64,000 nucleotides of DNA, taken from an uncultured Verrucomicrobia subdivision 3 bacterium (lineage in GTDB: Bacteria > Verrucomicrobiota > Verrucomicrobiia > Limisphaerales > UBA11358). Below the pieces are notes generated by a model. That model saw only the letters and a program-made list of their open reading frames with translations. It was not told the origin of the DNA and ran no database searches. The stretch's first letter is position 1. Each line of letters begins with the position of its first letter. Of the stretch, positions 1-7,980 are shown piece after piece. The stretch is taken from the NCBI GenBank assembly GCA_903895255.1, contig CAITTG010000101.1:1-64000 (forward strand), in the 5' to 3' direction. The position numbers and the translations under genes were made by a program.

Positions 1-84
1 GGGCGTCGCTCCCGAGCGAACCCATTGCTCAAGACGGGCAACTTCATCACCGGATAAAACGAGCGGAACAGACTTTCGTGGCAT
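1..84 (-). CDS. IS630-family transposase, N-terminal 28 residues (continues off the window)
   Basis: Reading leftwards from an ATG at 84, the frame stays open to the window edge. It encodes MPRKSVPLVLSGDEVARLEQ and then a segment ending in a Trp-Val-Arg-Ser pattern. This opening (a basic start, a hydrophobic residue pair, then a Glu-rich helix with WVRS) is how IS630-family transposases of this type begin, ahead of their helix-turn-helix. Only the first 28 codons are present, so completeness cannot be judged. The adjacent sequence to about 133 looks like the end of the element. The call rests on the N-terminal pattern alone. Confidence 0.6.
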   Translation of the reverse strand, partial: MPRKSVPLVLSGDEVARLEQWVRSGATP

Positions 85-135
85 CCACCAGCATTCGCCG
101 CCACCATAATATGTCCAGTTATTTGCGGGACACTA
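85..135. mobile_element. Probable terminal region of the IS630-like element
   Basis: Between the transposase start and about base 133 lies a short leader ending in a partly self-complementary stretch at 112-133 (TGTCC...GGGACA). IS630 elements have short terminal inverted repeats very close to the transposase start and insert at TA. A TA dinucleotide follows at 134. The other end of the element is outside the window, so the inverted repeat cannot be matched. Confidence 0.4.
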
Positions 136-167
136 GACTAGGGCAGCGGCCCGTCGTCTCCTTTCCC

Positions 168-262
168 GGCGCGCGCGTCCGGGGCCCGCAGCACGTTGCC
201 TGGCTCAACAGTATAGTAATTAACCTTCCACTTCACCCGGCCACGAATCCGCCGTGGTTGCC
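168..262 (+). repeat. Dispersed intergenic repeat, copy A
   Basis: This segment starts GGCGCGCG-GTCCG-CCCGCAGCA and ends CCGTGGTTGCC. A clearly related segment occurs in reverse orientation at 9194-9292, with the same order of blocks: a GC-rich head, a variable middle, then CA-CTTCA(C)CC..., and a GTGGTTGCC-type tail. It lies between the IS end and the secreted protein gene at 354 and is probably non-coding. The remainder of 136-353 shows nothing else recognisable. Confidence 0.55.
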
Positions 263-353
263 GGGACCCCTTCCGGGTTGGATGTGGCGCCCCTCACTCA
301 TCCGCACCGCAAATGGGTGTTGAATTCGCCCCGTTTAAAATTATCATACCTCC

Positions 354-836
354 ATGCGTCGGCTTCTCATGACCCTGGTTCTGCTCGGTTGCATATGGAC
401 AACCCGGGCAGTCCTTGCCGCGGATGCCGCCCCGATCACCGCCACCGGCACGGTGTACAAAGTCCTGCCCCTGCTATTAAATCTGGAGGGTCACGATGCG
501 ACCTCCCCCAGCCTGTTTGACCGCGACGCCTATCAGGCCTACCTGCGCCTCCATCCCAAAGAAATCTCCGGCATTCGTTATGATGTGCTCTGGCGGGCCC
601 GGGGGACGGGGACCAATGCCACGCGGTTGCGCGTGGAATTGCGCGCCGTGGGCCCGGACGGCAGCCCGCGCGTGAAGACTCTGGAAACCCCCGTGAGTCC
701 GGGACGCTTCCGGCATTGGGCCGAGCTGCCGCTCCTGGGGGACGATTATGTCAAGCTGGGCCGGGTGGTTGCCTGGCGGGCCACGCTCTGGTCCGGTGAC
801 CAGATGCTGGGCACGCAGCAATCATTTCTGTGGTAG
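354..836 (+). CDS. Secreted protein of unknown function
   Basis: A 160-residue protein with a classical signal peptide: MRRLL, a hydrophobic core, and an Ala-rich cleavage region near residues 20-26. I do not recognise the mature part. It contains a conserved-looking stretch about a Leu-rich 'LLNLEGHDA' and a C-terminal portion that reads as an immunoglobulin-like or C2-like beta domain (alternating hydrophobic residues, RVELRAVGPDG). It is probably periplasmic or exported. It is convergent with the LolA-like gene and the two coding regions overlap by 15 bases (822-836), an unusually tight arrangement. An Ig-like adhesion or assembly protein is possible but unsupported. Confidence 0.65.
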   Translation: MRRLLMTLVLLGCIWTTRAVLAADAAPITATGTVYKVLPLLLNLEGHDATSPSLFDRDAYQAYLRLHPKEISGIRYDVLWRARGTGTNATRLRVELRAVGPDGSPRVKTLETPVSPGRFRHWAELPLLGDDYVKLGRVVAWRATLWSGDQMLGTQQSFLW

Positions 837-1595
837 GTTCTGGGAGGCGGTGTCCATTTCCAGCCGCGTCCTGGAGCCGGTCTGGTCATTTTCCATTTCC
901 ATCAGGCCCACCTGCCACTGGCCGTCGACTTTTTTGAGATCCTTGGGATAAAATTCCTTCAGCAGTTTGTGATCCGCATCATAGGCAAAGGCCTGCACCA
1001 CCCCGCCGCTGTCGCTGTCAATCCAGGACACCACCCGCGCATAGCCGCCGGCTGAGGGATGGGGGTTGACGCTTTCCAGCACACTGCAACCCCGGCTGCG
1101 CTTGACCTCTTTTTTCAGCAGAGTTTGTTGTGGCCAGTGCAGAAATTCCAGGCCCAAATCAGCAATCCAGAAATCCGAGCCAGCCACCGGGGACATGGTG
1201 GCATCACCAGCGACCTCCCGGGCGGCGGCGGCAGGAGCCTGATAAAAGTAACGGTTGGGCACATCCGCCGCATGCACGATGGTGAGCGTTTCGGGGGCGC
1301 CTGTCCCGATCGTGTAGGTGGTGCTCCAGTTGGTGGCGGTCACGGTCATGGCCACCCCCAGTTCCGCCTCGGCCCGGTAGCCGCCCGCGCCCTTGACCTT
1401 CAAAACCCCGTGATTCGTATAGTTTTGCGCGGGGTGCTGGGCCAGCAATTGCCCGGCCAGTTGCCGACCCGCAGTAATGGGGTCAATCGTGTCCTCTGCT
1501 CGCGACGTGAGCAGGGTTGTGATGAAAAAAGCCAGGGCCAGACCAACCCGTGAAAGCCGATTGGACCAGCGAGCGGCGTGATTCAAAAGCATCAT
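822..1595 (-). CDS. Outer-membrane lipoprotein-sorting (LolA-like) protein
   Basis: A 257-residue exported protein with an N-terminal signal segment (hydrophobic stretch about residues 15-30, cleavage near SRA-ED). The C-terminal half has the signature of the 'outer membrane lipoprotein-sorting protein' family: GSDFWIADLGLEFLHWP, a cysteine near the middle (RGC), YARVVSWID, and KEFYPKDLKKVDGQW. These proteins share the half-barrel fold of LolA/LolB and probably bind lipids or lipoproteins in the periplasm; the cargo is unknown. The ATG at 1595 overlaps the lon stop codon as ATGA, and the run GGAGGAGGA at the end of lon is its ribosome-binding site, so it is translationally coupled to lon. Confidence 0.78.
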   Translation of the reverse strand: MMLLNHAARWSNRLSRVGLALAFFITTLLTSRAEDTIDPITAGRQLAGQLLAQHPAQNYTNHGVLKVKGAGGYRAEAELGVAMTVTATNWSTTYTIGTGAPETLTIVHAADVPNRYFYQAPAAAAREVAGDATMSPVAGSDFWIADLGLEFLHWPQQTLLKKEVKRSRGCSVLESVNPHPSAGGYARVVSWIDSDSGGVVQAFAYDADHKLLKEFYPKDLKKVDGQWQVGLMEMENDQTGSRTRLEMDTASQNLPQK

Positions 1596-4009
1596 TCCTC
1601 CTCCAACGCCAGCGGAAAAATCTCCGCGATTTGCCGCACAAAGTGCACCTTGAGCCGCTGGCGCACTTCCTCGGGGACATCCTCCCAGTCGGACTGGTTT
1701 TGCTCGGGCAGGATGACGGCTTTCATCCCGTGGCGCGCGGCGGCGAGGACTTTCTCCTTGATGCCGCCCACCCGCAGCACCCGGCCGCGCAGGCTGATTT
1801 CGCCGGTCATGGCCACGGTGGTTTTCACCCGGCGTTTGCTCAGCAGGGAGGCCAAGGCGGCCACAATGGCGACGCCCGCGCTCGGTCCGTCCTTCGGCGT
1901 GGCCCCGGCCGGCACGTGAATGTGCAGGTCAAATTTGCCGTAATCGTCCAGGTCCACCGCCAGTTTTTTGGCGTGGCTGCGCAGGTAGCTGATGGCCGTT
2001 TGCGCGCTTTCTTTCATCACCTCGCCCAGCGAGCCGGTGAGGAGCAACTGGCCCCGCCCGCGCATCCGCGTGGCTTCGATGAACAAAATGTCCCCGCCGA
2101 CCGGGGTCCAAGCCAGTCCGGTGGCGATGCCAATCTCGGTGATTTTCTCCGCAGTCTCAGCCACAAAGGGGGCGTGGCCCAGAAAGGCCGGCAAATCCCC
2201 GGCCTCCACTTTGAGGGCCTTGGCGGAGCCGTTCTGGTGGATGAGCCGGCGGGCGGATTTGCGCGCCAGCGCGGCGATTTCGCGCTCGAGCTGGCGCACG
2301 CCCGCCTCGCGGGTGTATTCGCGGATGAGCTTGCGCAGCGCGGCATCGGCAAAGGTAACGTCCTGGCGGGTGAGTCCGTGCTCCTCGAGCTGGCGTGGCA
2401 CCAAAAAGCGCCGGGCAATCTGCAGTTTCTCCGATTCCGTATAGCTTGGCAGCTCGATGACTTCGAGCCGGTCGCGCAGCGCGGGGTTGATGGGCTCCAG
2501 CCAGTTGGCGGTGGCGATGAAGAGCACGCGGGAGAGGTCGAAAGGCAGGTCGAGATAATGATCGGTGAAGGTGTGGTTCTGCGCGGGATCCAGCACTTCC
2601 AGCAGCGCGGCGGCGGGGTCGCCCCGGAAATCGGCGCCGACCTTGTCGATCTCATCCAGCAGAATCACCGGATTGCGGCTTTCCACCCGGCGCAGGGTCT
2701 GGAGGAGCCGGCCGGGCATGGCCCCCACGTAGGTCCGGCGGTGGCCGCGAATTTCCGCCTCGTCACGCATGCCGCCCAAGGCGATGCGCGCAAACTTGCG
2801 CCCGAGCGCGTCCGCCACGCTTTTTCCCAGGGATGTCTTGCCCACCCCGGGCGGTCCCACCAGGCACAAAATAGGGCCTTTAATCTCCTTGCGCCGCTTG
2901 ATCACGGCCAGGAATTCCAGCAGCCGGTCCTTGACCTTGCTGAGACCAAAATGCTGCTGGTTCAGGATTTTTTCGGCGGCGCCCAGATCCAGCTTGTCCT
3001 CCGTCCCTTTTTCCCAGGGCAGACTGACGATCCAATCGAGGTAGTTGCGGGTGATGCCGTATTCGGCGGCGGCGGGCGGGGTTTGCTGCAGGCGTTCCAG
3101 CTCCTGCCGGGCGGTTTTCCGCGCCTCGGCGGGCATGGGCGTGGCCTCTATTTTGTCGAGGAAGGCTTTGATCTCCCCGGCATTGGGATCCGCATCCCCC
3201 AGTTCGCGCTGAATGACGCGCATTTGTTCGCGCAGGAAGAAATCGCGCTGGCTTTTGGCGAAGGAGGAATTGACGTCGCTCTGGATTTTGGTGCTCAGGG
3301 TGAGCACCTCCTGTTCGCGGTTGAGCAGCGGCAACAATTTTTGCAACCGCTCGCGCACGGACACCATTTCGAGCAGTTTCTGGCGGTCCTCCAGTGAGAG
3401 ATTGAGATTGGCGGCGATGAGATCCGCGAAGTGGCCGGGATGCTCGGTATTTAATGCCGCAATCTTCACCTGCTCGGTGAGCGCGTTCGACAGCTTGGAG
3501 ATGTCCTGGAATTGCTTGTGCGCGTTGCGGAGCATCGCCTGAAGTTCCACACTGTCCTCGGTTTCATCACGCAGCAATTCGTAGTTCGCCTTTAAATATG
3601 GGGCGGGCAGGGAATAGTTGCGCAGGCGGATGCGCCACAGCCCTTCGATGAGCAGCCGCACCGTGCCATCCGGAAATTTCACCATCTTGGAGAGCCGGGA
3701 CACGCAGCCGACTTGGTGCAAATCTTCCGGCCCGGGTTCCGCCACCTCGCTTTTGCGCTGCAAGACCGCGCCCAGCAGGCGGTCACCGGCGACAATGTCA
3801 TCAATCAGCTTCAGGCTGGGGCCCGTCTCCACCAGCAGGGGCACGACCGCCCCGGGAAAAATCACGATGTCCGAGAGGCCCAAAATGGGCAGCAGATCCG
3901 GCAGGGAACGGGAAGAGATACGGGGGGGCATCTCCGATTTTTCGGCCCCCAAAATGCTGATGAACTCCGTCTCGGGGGAGGTCTCGGGCGATGGTATCGT
4001 CGTTTCCAC
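1592..4009 (-). CDS. lon: ATP-dependent Lon protease
   Basis: An 805-residue LonA-type protease. It has an N-terminal LON substrate-binding domain (about residues 40-240), a helical region, an AAA+ module with Walker A GPPGVGKT at about 380 and Walker B VILLDEID, and a C-terminal serine protease domain. The catalytic Ser is in PKDGPSAG (about 707) and the Lys in GGIKEKV (about 750); their 43-residue spacing matches E. coli Lon. It degrades damaged and short-lived regulatory proteins in the cytoplasm. An hsp20 gene lies 73 bases upstream on the same strand, suggesting a shared stress transcript, and a LolA-like gene is coupled downstream by an ATGA overlap. Confidence 0.97.
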   Translation of the reverse strand: METTIPSPETSPETEFISILGAEKSEMPPRISSRSLPDLLPILGLSDIVIFPGAVVPLLVETGPSLKLIDDIVAGDRLLGAVLQRKSEVAEPGPEDLHQVGCVSRLSKMVKFPDGTVRLLIEGLWRIRLRNYSLPAPYLKANYELLRDETEDSVELQAMLRNAHKQFQDISKLSNALTEQVKIAALNTEHPGHFADLIAANLNLSLEDRQKLLEMVSVRERLQKLLPLLNREQEVLTLSTKIQSDVNSSFAKSQRDFFLREQMRVIQRELGDADPNAGEIKAFLDKIEATPMPAEARKTARQELERLQQTPPAAAEYGITRNYLDWIVSLPWEKGTEDKLDLGAAEKILNQQHFGLSKVKDRLLEFLAVIKRRKEIKGPILCLVGPPGVGKTSLGKSVADALGRKFARIALGGMRDEAEIRGHRRTYVGAMPGRLLQTLRRVESRNPVILLDEIDKVGADFRGDPAAALLEVLDPAQNHTFTDHYLDLPFDLSRVLFIATANWLEPINPALRDRLEVIELPSYTESEKLQIARRFLVPRQLEEHGLTRQDVTFADAALRKLIREYTREAGVRQLEREIAALARKSARRLIHQNGSAKALKVEAGDLPAFLGHAPFVAETAEKITEIGIATGLAWTPVGGDILFIEATRMRGRGQLLLTGSLGEVMKESAQTAISYLRSHAKKLAVDLDDYGKFDLHIHVPAGATPKDGPSAGVAIVAALASLLSKRRVKTTVAMTGEISLRGRVLRVGGIKEKVLAAARHGMKAVILPEQNQSDWEDVPEEVRQRLKVHFVRQIAEIFPLALEEE

Positions 4010-4082
4010 AGTTAATTAGAAACCGCCGGGGAATAAAAATTCAAGTCCAATTTAACCCTAACCACCCGGCCACTGTGCGGCA

Positions 4083-4496
4083 TCAATTAATCGGGATTTT
4101 GGTGGTCTTCGGTTGGACGGGATGGGCGGGTGGAACATCAATCCGGAGGAAGCCGTTCACGTAGATGGCCTTGGCCTGGCTTAAATCATAGCCCGGGGGC
4201 AGGTCGAGCACCGCCTCGAAGGGGCCGTAAGTGATCTCCATCACCCAAAAAGTGCAATTCTGTTCCCGGCAGCAATCCGGCCGGGACCCGGAAATGCGCA
4301 AGCGGTTGCCCTCAATGGTGATCTCCAAACTGTCACTCTTCATGCCGGCCAGCTCCGCCTTGATGACGAGCCCGCCGGAAGTCACGTAAATATCGGTGTT
4401 GGGCGCCCAGCGGCCGTTGGGGCCGCCATCATGGGTGGAACCAGTGGTTCCATGCGACACGAAATGAACGTTTGAACTAACTTTGGTTACAGCCAT
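4083..4496 (-). CDS. Hsp20/alpha-crystallin small heat-shock protein
   Basis: A 137-residue protein with one alpha-crystallin domain (about residues 30-125): PNTDIYVTSGGLVIKAEL opens the domain, then LEITIEGNRLRISG, YGPFEAVLDLP and FLRIDVP. It would act as an ATP-independent holdase in the cytoplasm. An unusual feature is a cysteine-rich loop (DCCREQNC, three Cys) where most relatives have a charged ER-rich loop; this could make it redox-sensitive or metal-binding, which is inference. It lies 73 bases upstream of lon in the same direction, fitting a protein-quality-control unit. A TATAAT box sits about 40 bases upstream of its start. Confidence 0.88.
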   Translation of the reverse strand: MAVTKVSSNVHFVSHGTTGSTHDGGPNGRWAPNTDIYVTSGGLVIKAELAGMKSDSLEITIEGNRLRISGSRPDCCREQNCTFWVMEITYGPFEAVLDLPPGYDLSQAKAIYVNGFLRIDVPPAHPVQPKTTKIPIN

Positions 4497-4536
4497 GATT
4501 CATCCTGATTTTACCGTCCGCCCCGTGGGCCGACTC

Positions 4537-4565
4537 ATTATAAACTTTGCGTTACTTTAGAAACA
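4537..4565 (-). promoter_or_regulatory. Putative promoter of hsp20-lon
   Basis: On the minus strand a perfect TATAAT occurs at 4542-4537, about 40 bases before the hsp20 ATG. With a 17-base spacer the -35 hexamer would be TGTTTC (4565-4560), a weak match. No CIRCE inverted repeat is visible here. Confidence 0.4.
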
Positions 4566-4593
4566 TAACCGCTAAAACAATTTCTGCAACCGT

Positions 4594-4619
4594 GAATTTT
4601 CCCCGTTGAATTTTCCCCG
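4594..4619. repeat. Tandem 12-bp direct repeat GAATTTTCCCCG
   Basis: Two identical 12-base copies start at 4594 and 4608 (14-base period), in the divergent region between hsp20 and the thioesterase-like gene and 20-46 bases before the latter's ATG. They could be an operator or simple local duplication. Confidence 0.45.
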
Positions 4620-4639
4620 CCGCGCCCTACGCTACGGCC

Positions 4640-5068
4640 ATGGCCAGTCTTTTTTGCCACCAACACCGGGTAAGTTATGCCGAATGCACCGTCGGCAATC
4701 ACGTCTACCATGCGCGCTATCTGGACTTTTTGGAGGCCGCCCGCGGCGAATTTCTCCGTGCCCTGGGCGCCACCGTCGCCACCTTGCAGGCGCAGGATAC
4801 GATTTTCCCGGTGATCGAGGCCCGGCTGCGTTATCAATATCCCGCCCGGTACGATGACTGGCTGACCATCGAGGTCTGGCCTAGTCTCATACAGGGTGTG
4901 CGGGTGAATTTCGGCCATCGTATTCTCAACCAGCATGGCAAAGTCATTTTATTGGCTGAAACTTTCCATGCCTGCACCACCACGGCCGAAAAACCCAAAC
5001 GGATTCCGCCGGAACTGGCCGCCCAACTGACTCCCCTGATCGCCCCCCCCGCCCGCCTGACGGGTTGA
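4640..5068 (+). CDS. Acyl-CoA thioesterase-like protein (4HBT/YbgC type hotdog fold)
   Basis: A 142-residue single hotdog domain. The opening YAECTVGNHVYHARYLDFLE aligns with the YbgC/4HBT signature, followed by PVIEARLRYQYPARYDD and a typical strand pattern. Family members hydrolyse short acyl-CoAs or aromatic acyl-CoAs in the cytoplasm. The catalytic Asp that normally sits in 'TDxxGVVYH' is replaced here (CTVGNHVYH), so either a different residue acts as base or the protein is not an active thioesterase. It stands alone on the plus strand, divergent from hsp20. Confidence 0.75.
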   Translation: MASLFCHQHRVSYAECTVGNHVYHARYLDFLEAARGEFLRALGATVATLQAQDTIFPVIEARLRYQYPARYDDWLTIEVWPSLIQGVRVNFGHRILNQHGKVILLAETFHACTTTAEKPKRIPPELAAQLTPLIAPPARLTG

Positions 5069-5163
5069 CTCGAAGCTGGCTGCGGTTGGTAAAATGGCCG
5101 GAAATTTGGCTTTTCAACCACCTGCCGCTTTACAGTTGCGTACGCGGGGTCTAAAGTCGCTGC

Positions 5164-5850
5164 ATGGCTGGCGAACACGACGCAACGGAGTTTGTAGATC
5201 CCGATTTTATCGGGCATAAGGTGCCTTATACCGCCTCCCCTCAACCCAAAACCTCCCCCTTTAGTCCAGCCCCCCAGCGCGCCCCCAACCGGGAGGAAGT
5301 GGAGCGCAAAGTGGCCGATGCCCAGCAAAAACTCGCGGAACTCAAACGCGCCCAAGAGGAATTGGAACGCGAACGCGCCACCCTCGAAGAAGTGCGCCGC
5401 CGCCAGAATGAATTTCAGAACGGCCGCCAGGAAATCATTCAAAACCTTACCCGGGGCATCGGCCTCCTCGAGGAATCCGAGTTCGCCGCCCGCCGGGACG
5501 CCGAGCAAATGGCCCGCACCATCACCGATTTCCGCACGGCGCTGGCCAAGGTGCAGGCCATTCGGGAGGACGCCTGGTCGAAAGAATCCTTCAGCGTGGA
5601 ACTCACCCGCGGGCTCACGGCCGTGGAAAATGCCCGCATGGAATGGAATGCCGCCCGGTTGAAACTGCCCCTGCTGGCCGGCGAAAACAAACCCGCCCCG
5701 GCCGCCAACCCCGCCGCCGTCACCCCCGCCTCCCTGGGAGCGCTGCCCTTTGGACAACTCTGCAAAATGGGGCTGGCCTTCACCCTCCCGCTCGTGGGTG
5801 TCGGGCTGCTCGCGCTCGGCGCGTTTGTGCTTCTGCTCAAGCGGCACTAA
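5164..5850 (+). CDS. Coiled-coil protein with C-terminal membrane anchor, unknown function
   Basis: 228 residues. A Pro-rich N-terminal segment is followed by a long charged coiled coil (about residues 40-110, heptads rich in Glu, Arg and Leu), a second helical region, an Ala/Pro-rich linker, and one C-terminal transmembrane helix ending in LLLKRH. It reads as a tail-anchored inner-membrane protein with its coiled coil in the cytoplasm. The next gene has a related design (N-terminal coiled coil, C-terminal membrane helix) and starts 20 bases downstream, so the two may form a complex. I recognise no family. Confidence 0.7.
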   Translation: MAGEHDATEFVDPDFIGHKVPYTASPQPKTSPFSPAPQRAPNREEVERKVADAQQKLAELKRAQEELERERATLEEVRRRQNEFQNGRQEIIQNLTRGIGLLEESEFAARRDAEQMARTITDFRTALAKVQAIREDAWSKESFSVELTRGLTAVENARMEWNAARLKLPLLAGENKPAPAANPAAVTPASLGALPFGQLCKMGLAFTLPLVGVGLLALGAFVLLLKRH

Positions 5851-5870
5851 ACCTGATTCCCTCACCTGTC

Positions 5871-6374
5871 ATGGGCTGGCTCAAGAAAAAACCGGACCCG
5901 ATTTCAGCGCACGCCCGTGAGCTGAACGCGCAAATTGCCGCGCTCGAGGCCCAGATTAAAAAGCTGGACAACCAATTGCACCAGGCCCCGGGCCCGCGCT
6001 TGCGCTCCAGCACCCTGCCCCCGGGCGCCCGTCCCCCCGAGCCCGCCCCCACGGTTCGCGAGCCGGTGTTCGCCGAAGTCAAACAGCGTCCCGTCCAGCC
6101 ACCAGAACCCGAGCCCGCCCCGGAACATTTTAACGAGTTCGGCGTGCGGAAATATGATTTGCCCGCCTTGTGGAACCGCCTCGGCAACTATTTGCACGGC
6201 CCCACCACCACCAATCCGCGGCTGGTCAGCTATCTGGCGGCCGGCGGATTTCATGGCTTGCGCCCGATGCGCTATGAAAAACGCGTGGCGCGCAACCGCT
6301 TTTTCGGCCTCGCCACCTTGTTGTTTGTGATCCTGTTTCTGATATTGTGTCATTACTACCGGAACCACTCATGA
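5871..6374 (+). CDS. Small membrane protein with N-terminal coiled coil, unknown function
   Basis: 167 residues starting MGWLKKKPDP. A short coiled coil (about residues 14-38) leads into a Pro-rich linker, a conserved-looking middle (EFGVRKYDLPALWNRL) and a C-terminal transmembrane helix (about 145-162). The open frame extends upstream inside the previous gene, but the ATG at 5871, 20 bases after that gene's stop, is the natural start. Its TGA overlaps the ATG of the methyltransferase gene (ATGA), so the two are translationally coupled. Function unknown. Confidence 0.68.
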   Translation: MGWLKKKPDPISAHARELNAQIAALEAQIKKLDNQLHQAPGPRLRSSTLPPGARPPEPAPTVREPVFAEVKQRPVQPPEPEPAPEHFNEFGVRKYDLPALWNRLGNYLHGPTTTNPRLVSYLAAGGFHGLRPMRYEKRVARNRFFGLATLLFVILFLILCHYYRNHS

Positions 6375-6901
6375 CCTCCCCCACCCGTCCTGCCGCCGCC
6401 CGCTTTGAACTGGTGATCCCCACCGAGCAGGGGGAATTCATCGCCCGTTATTCGGCCCGCGGTCTGGCCCGGCTCACGTTCCCCCGCACCGGCACAGCTC
6501 CCCGGGTGCGACCGGCCATTCCCCGTGACTTGCTGCAGCAAATTTCGACCTGGCACCGGCTCACCTCGCGCGCGCTTAAAATGATCCTCAGCGGCCGGGC
6601 ACCGCTGAACTGGCCGCCGTTGGATTTATCCGGCGGCACGGAATTTCAGCGCCAGGTCTGGGCGGCCTTGCAGCGCATCCCGCTGGGCCGGACCGCCAGT
6701 TACGGCGACCTCGCCCGGGACATTGGCCGGCCCCAGGCCTTTCGGGCGGTGGGCGGGGCGTGTGGGGCGAATCCGATTGTGGTGCTCATTCCCTGTCATC
6801 GTGCGCTGGCGGCGAACGGCCGGCTGGGCGGCTTTTCCGGTGGGGTCAAATGGAAACGCACCTTGCTGGCCGCCGAGGGGATAGCCGTGCCGGCCCGGTG
6901 A
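6371..6901 (+). CDS. ogt: Methylated-DNA-protein-cysteine S-methyltransferase
   Basis: 176 residues. The C-terminal half holds the DNA-binding helix-turn-helix and active site: FQRQVWAALQRIPLGRTASY, then RAVGGACGANP and the acceptor motif PCHR with Cys142. It transfers the methyl group from O6-methylguanine (or O4-methylthymine) to this cysteine in a single-turnover repair reaction. The N-terminal part (1-85) is the degenerate helper domain typical of Ogt; Ada regulatory motifs are absent. I chose the ATG at 6371 because it forms an ATGA overlap with the preceding membrane-protein gene; an ATG 24 bases upstream would add eight residues. Confidence 0.92.
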   Translation: MTSPTRPAAARFELVIPTEQGEFIARYSARGLARLTFPRTGTAPRVRPAIPRDLLQQISTWHRLTSRALKMILSGRAPLNWPPLDLSGGTEFQRQVWAALQRIPLGRTASYGDLARDIGRPQAFRAVGGACGANPIVVLIPCHRALAANGRLGGFSGGVKWKRTLLAAEGIAVPAR

Positions 6902-6923
6902 CCGGTGCCTGACCGGCGGTGCC

Positions 6924-7907
6924 TCAGGGACGAAACTGGATCGCCAGCGTGAATACCGCGCTGGGTTGGGAATCAAACGTGGTCCGGTCGGTGCCAGTTT
7001 GGATTTCGATGCCCCGCAGCCCCGCCACGCCCGCTCCCGCAAACAGCCAGAGCTTGTCGTAAAACCGGTAAGCCGCTCCGGCGGTGAGGTTCCACGACCC
7101 GATGGATTCGGTGGTTTGCAGATTGCTTTCCCAGTTGTCCCAGGCGGAGCCGCCCGGGGCCAGGCCCAATTGCAGCAGCCAGCGGTCTTGCGGGGAATAA
7201 GTGAAAGTCGGCCACGGGAACACAATGGATAGCTGGCAGCGCGGCGACACCAACCAGAGCAGGCCCACGTAAGGATAGCCCATGCTCTGGCCAAAGCTGT
7301 TTTGATACACCCCGCCGTAGAGCAGTTGGTACTCCGGGCTGAAATAGTGCAGGGCGATAATCCCGGCATAACCGCTGGTGCCCCACGCATCTGAGCTTTC
7401 CAGATTTTTGCTGAGTATGGGCGCGGCAAAGGCCCCCACGGTTTCGTTTTCGCCAAACTGATGCAGCCAGGCCCCCACCGGGGTCACGCGCAGGATGCTC
7501 TGGTCCGGGTATGGCCCCGTTTTCACGGTGAGATCATCCCAGGCCAAATCGCCGCCCAGCAGCAACATGTCGCGTTTGGCCACGTAGGCGGGCAGCACCG
7601 TGCCCACGTTCAGGGTGTTTTCCACCATGGTGGCGGACGGCAGGTTGCCGCCGGATTCTTTGAAGGAAGCGACGGGATAATAGCGATCCTGGGTCCAGCC
7701 GACCGGGTAAAAAGGCAGTTCGGAGGTGGTGCGGGCGAAGCTGAATTCGCTCTCCTGAATCGCTTGCAGAGTGTCGTTCATGCCGGCGAAAGCACGACCG
7801 GAGGCGGTCAGCAGGACCATCGTCAGCGCGGCACATAGCCTGCCGCGACCGCGCGCGCGGGGATGCGCCGGCGATGGTTTTAAATGGGTTGCATCCATGG
7901 CAATCAA
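6924..7907 (-). CDS. Predicted outer-membrane beta-barrel protein (DUF6268-like)
   Basis: 327 residues with an N-terminal signal peptide (Arg-rich start, hydrophobic core, cleavage near GRAFAG). The body alternates hydrophobic and polar residues with many Gly/Tyr/Trp, giving amphipathic strands such as LWLFAGAGVAGLRGIEI, and ends with a strand close to the C-terminus (FTLAIQFRP). It is similar in style to the DUF6268 outer-membrane proteins common in Planctomycetes and Verrucomicrobia. The start at 7907 or the Met three codons later is equally possible. It is convergent with ogt (22-base gap). Confidence 0.65.
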   Translation of the reverse strand: MIAMDATHLKPSPAHPRARGRGRLCAALTMVLLTASGRAFAGMNDTLQAIQESEFSFARTTSELPFYPVGWTQDRYYPVASFKESGGNLPSATMVENTLNVGTVLPAYVAKRDMLLLGGDLAWDDLTVKTGPYPDQSILRVTPVGAWLHQFGENETVGAFAAPILSKNLESSDAWGTSGYAGIIALHYFSPEYQLLYGGVYQNSFGQSMGYPYVGLLWLVSPRCQLSIVFPWPTFTYSPQDRWLLQLGLAPGGSAWDNWESNLQTTESIGSWNLTAGAAYRFYDKLWLFAGAGVAGLRGIEIQTGTDRTTFDSQPSAVFTLAIQFRP

Positions 7908-7980
7908 ATCACAGGTGACCGCAGACCGGCATCCATGATGCGGAAACCGTTCCGCAGCGCTAGGATTAATTGCGGGACGG

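Noticed and set aside
1550..3397. 615-codon open frame on the plus strand across lon
   Set aside because: It is the antisense of lon, with the Walker and catalytic motifs intact in the minus strand frame. GC-rich codon bias leaves long open antisense frames.
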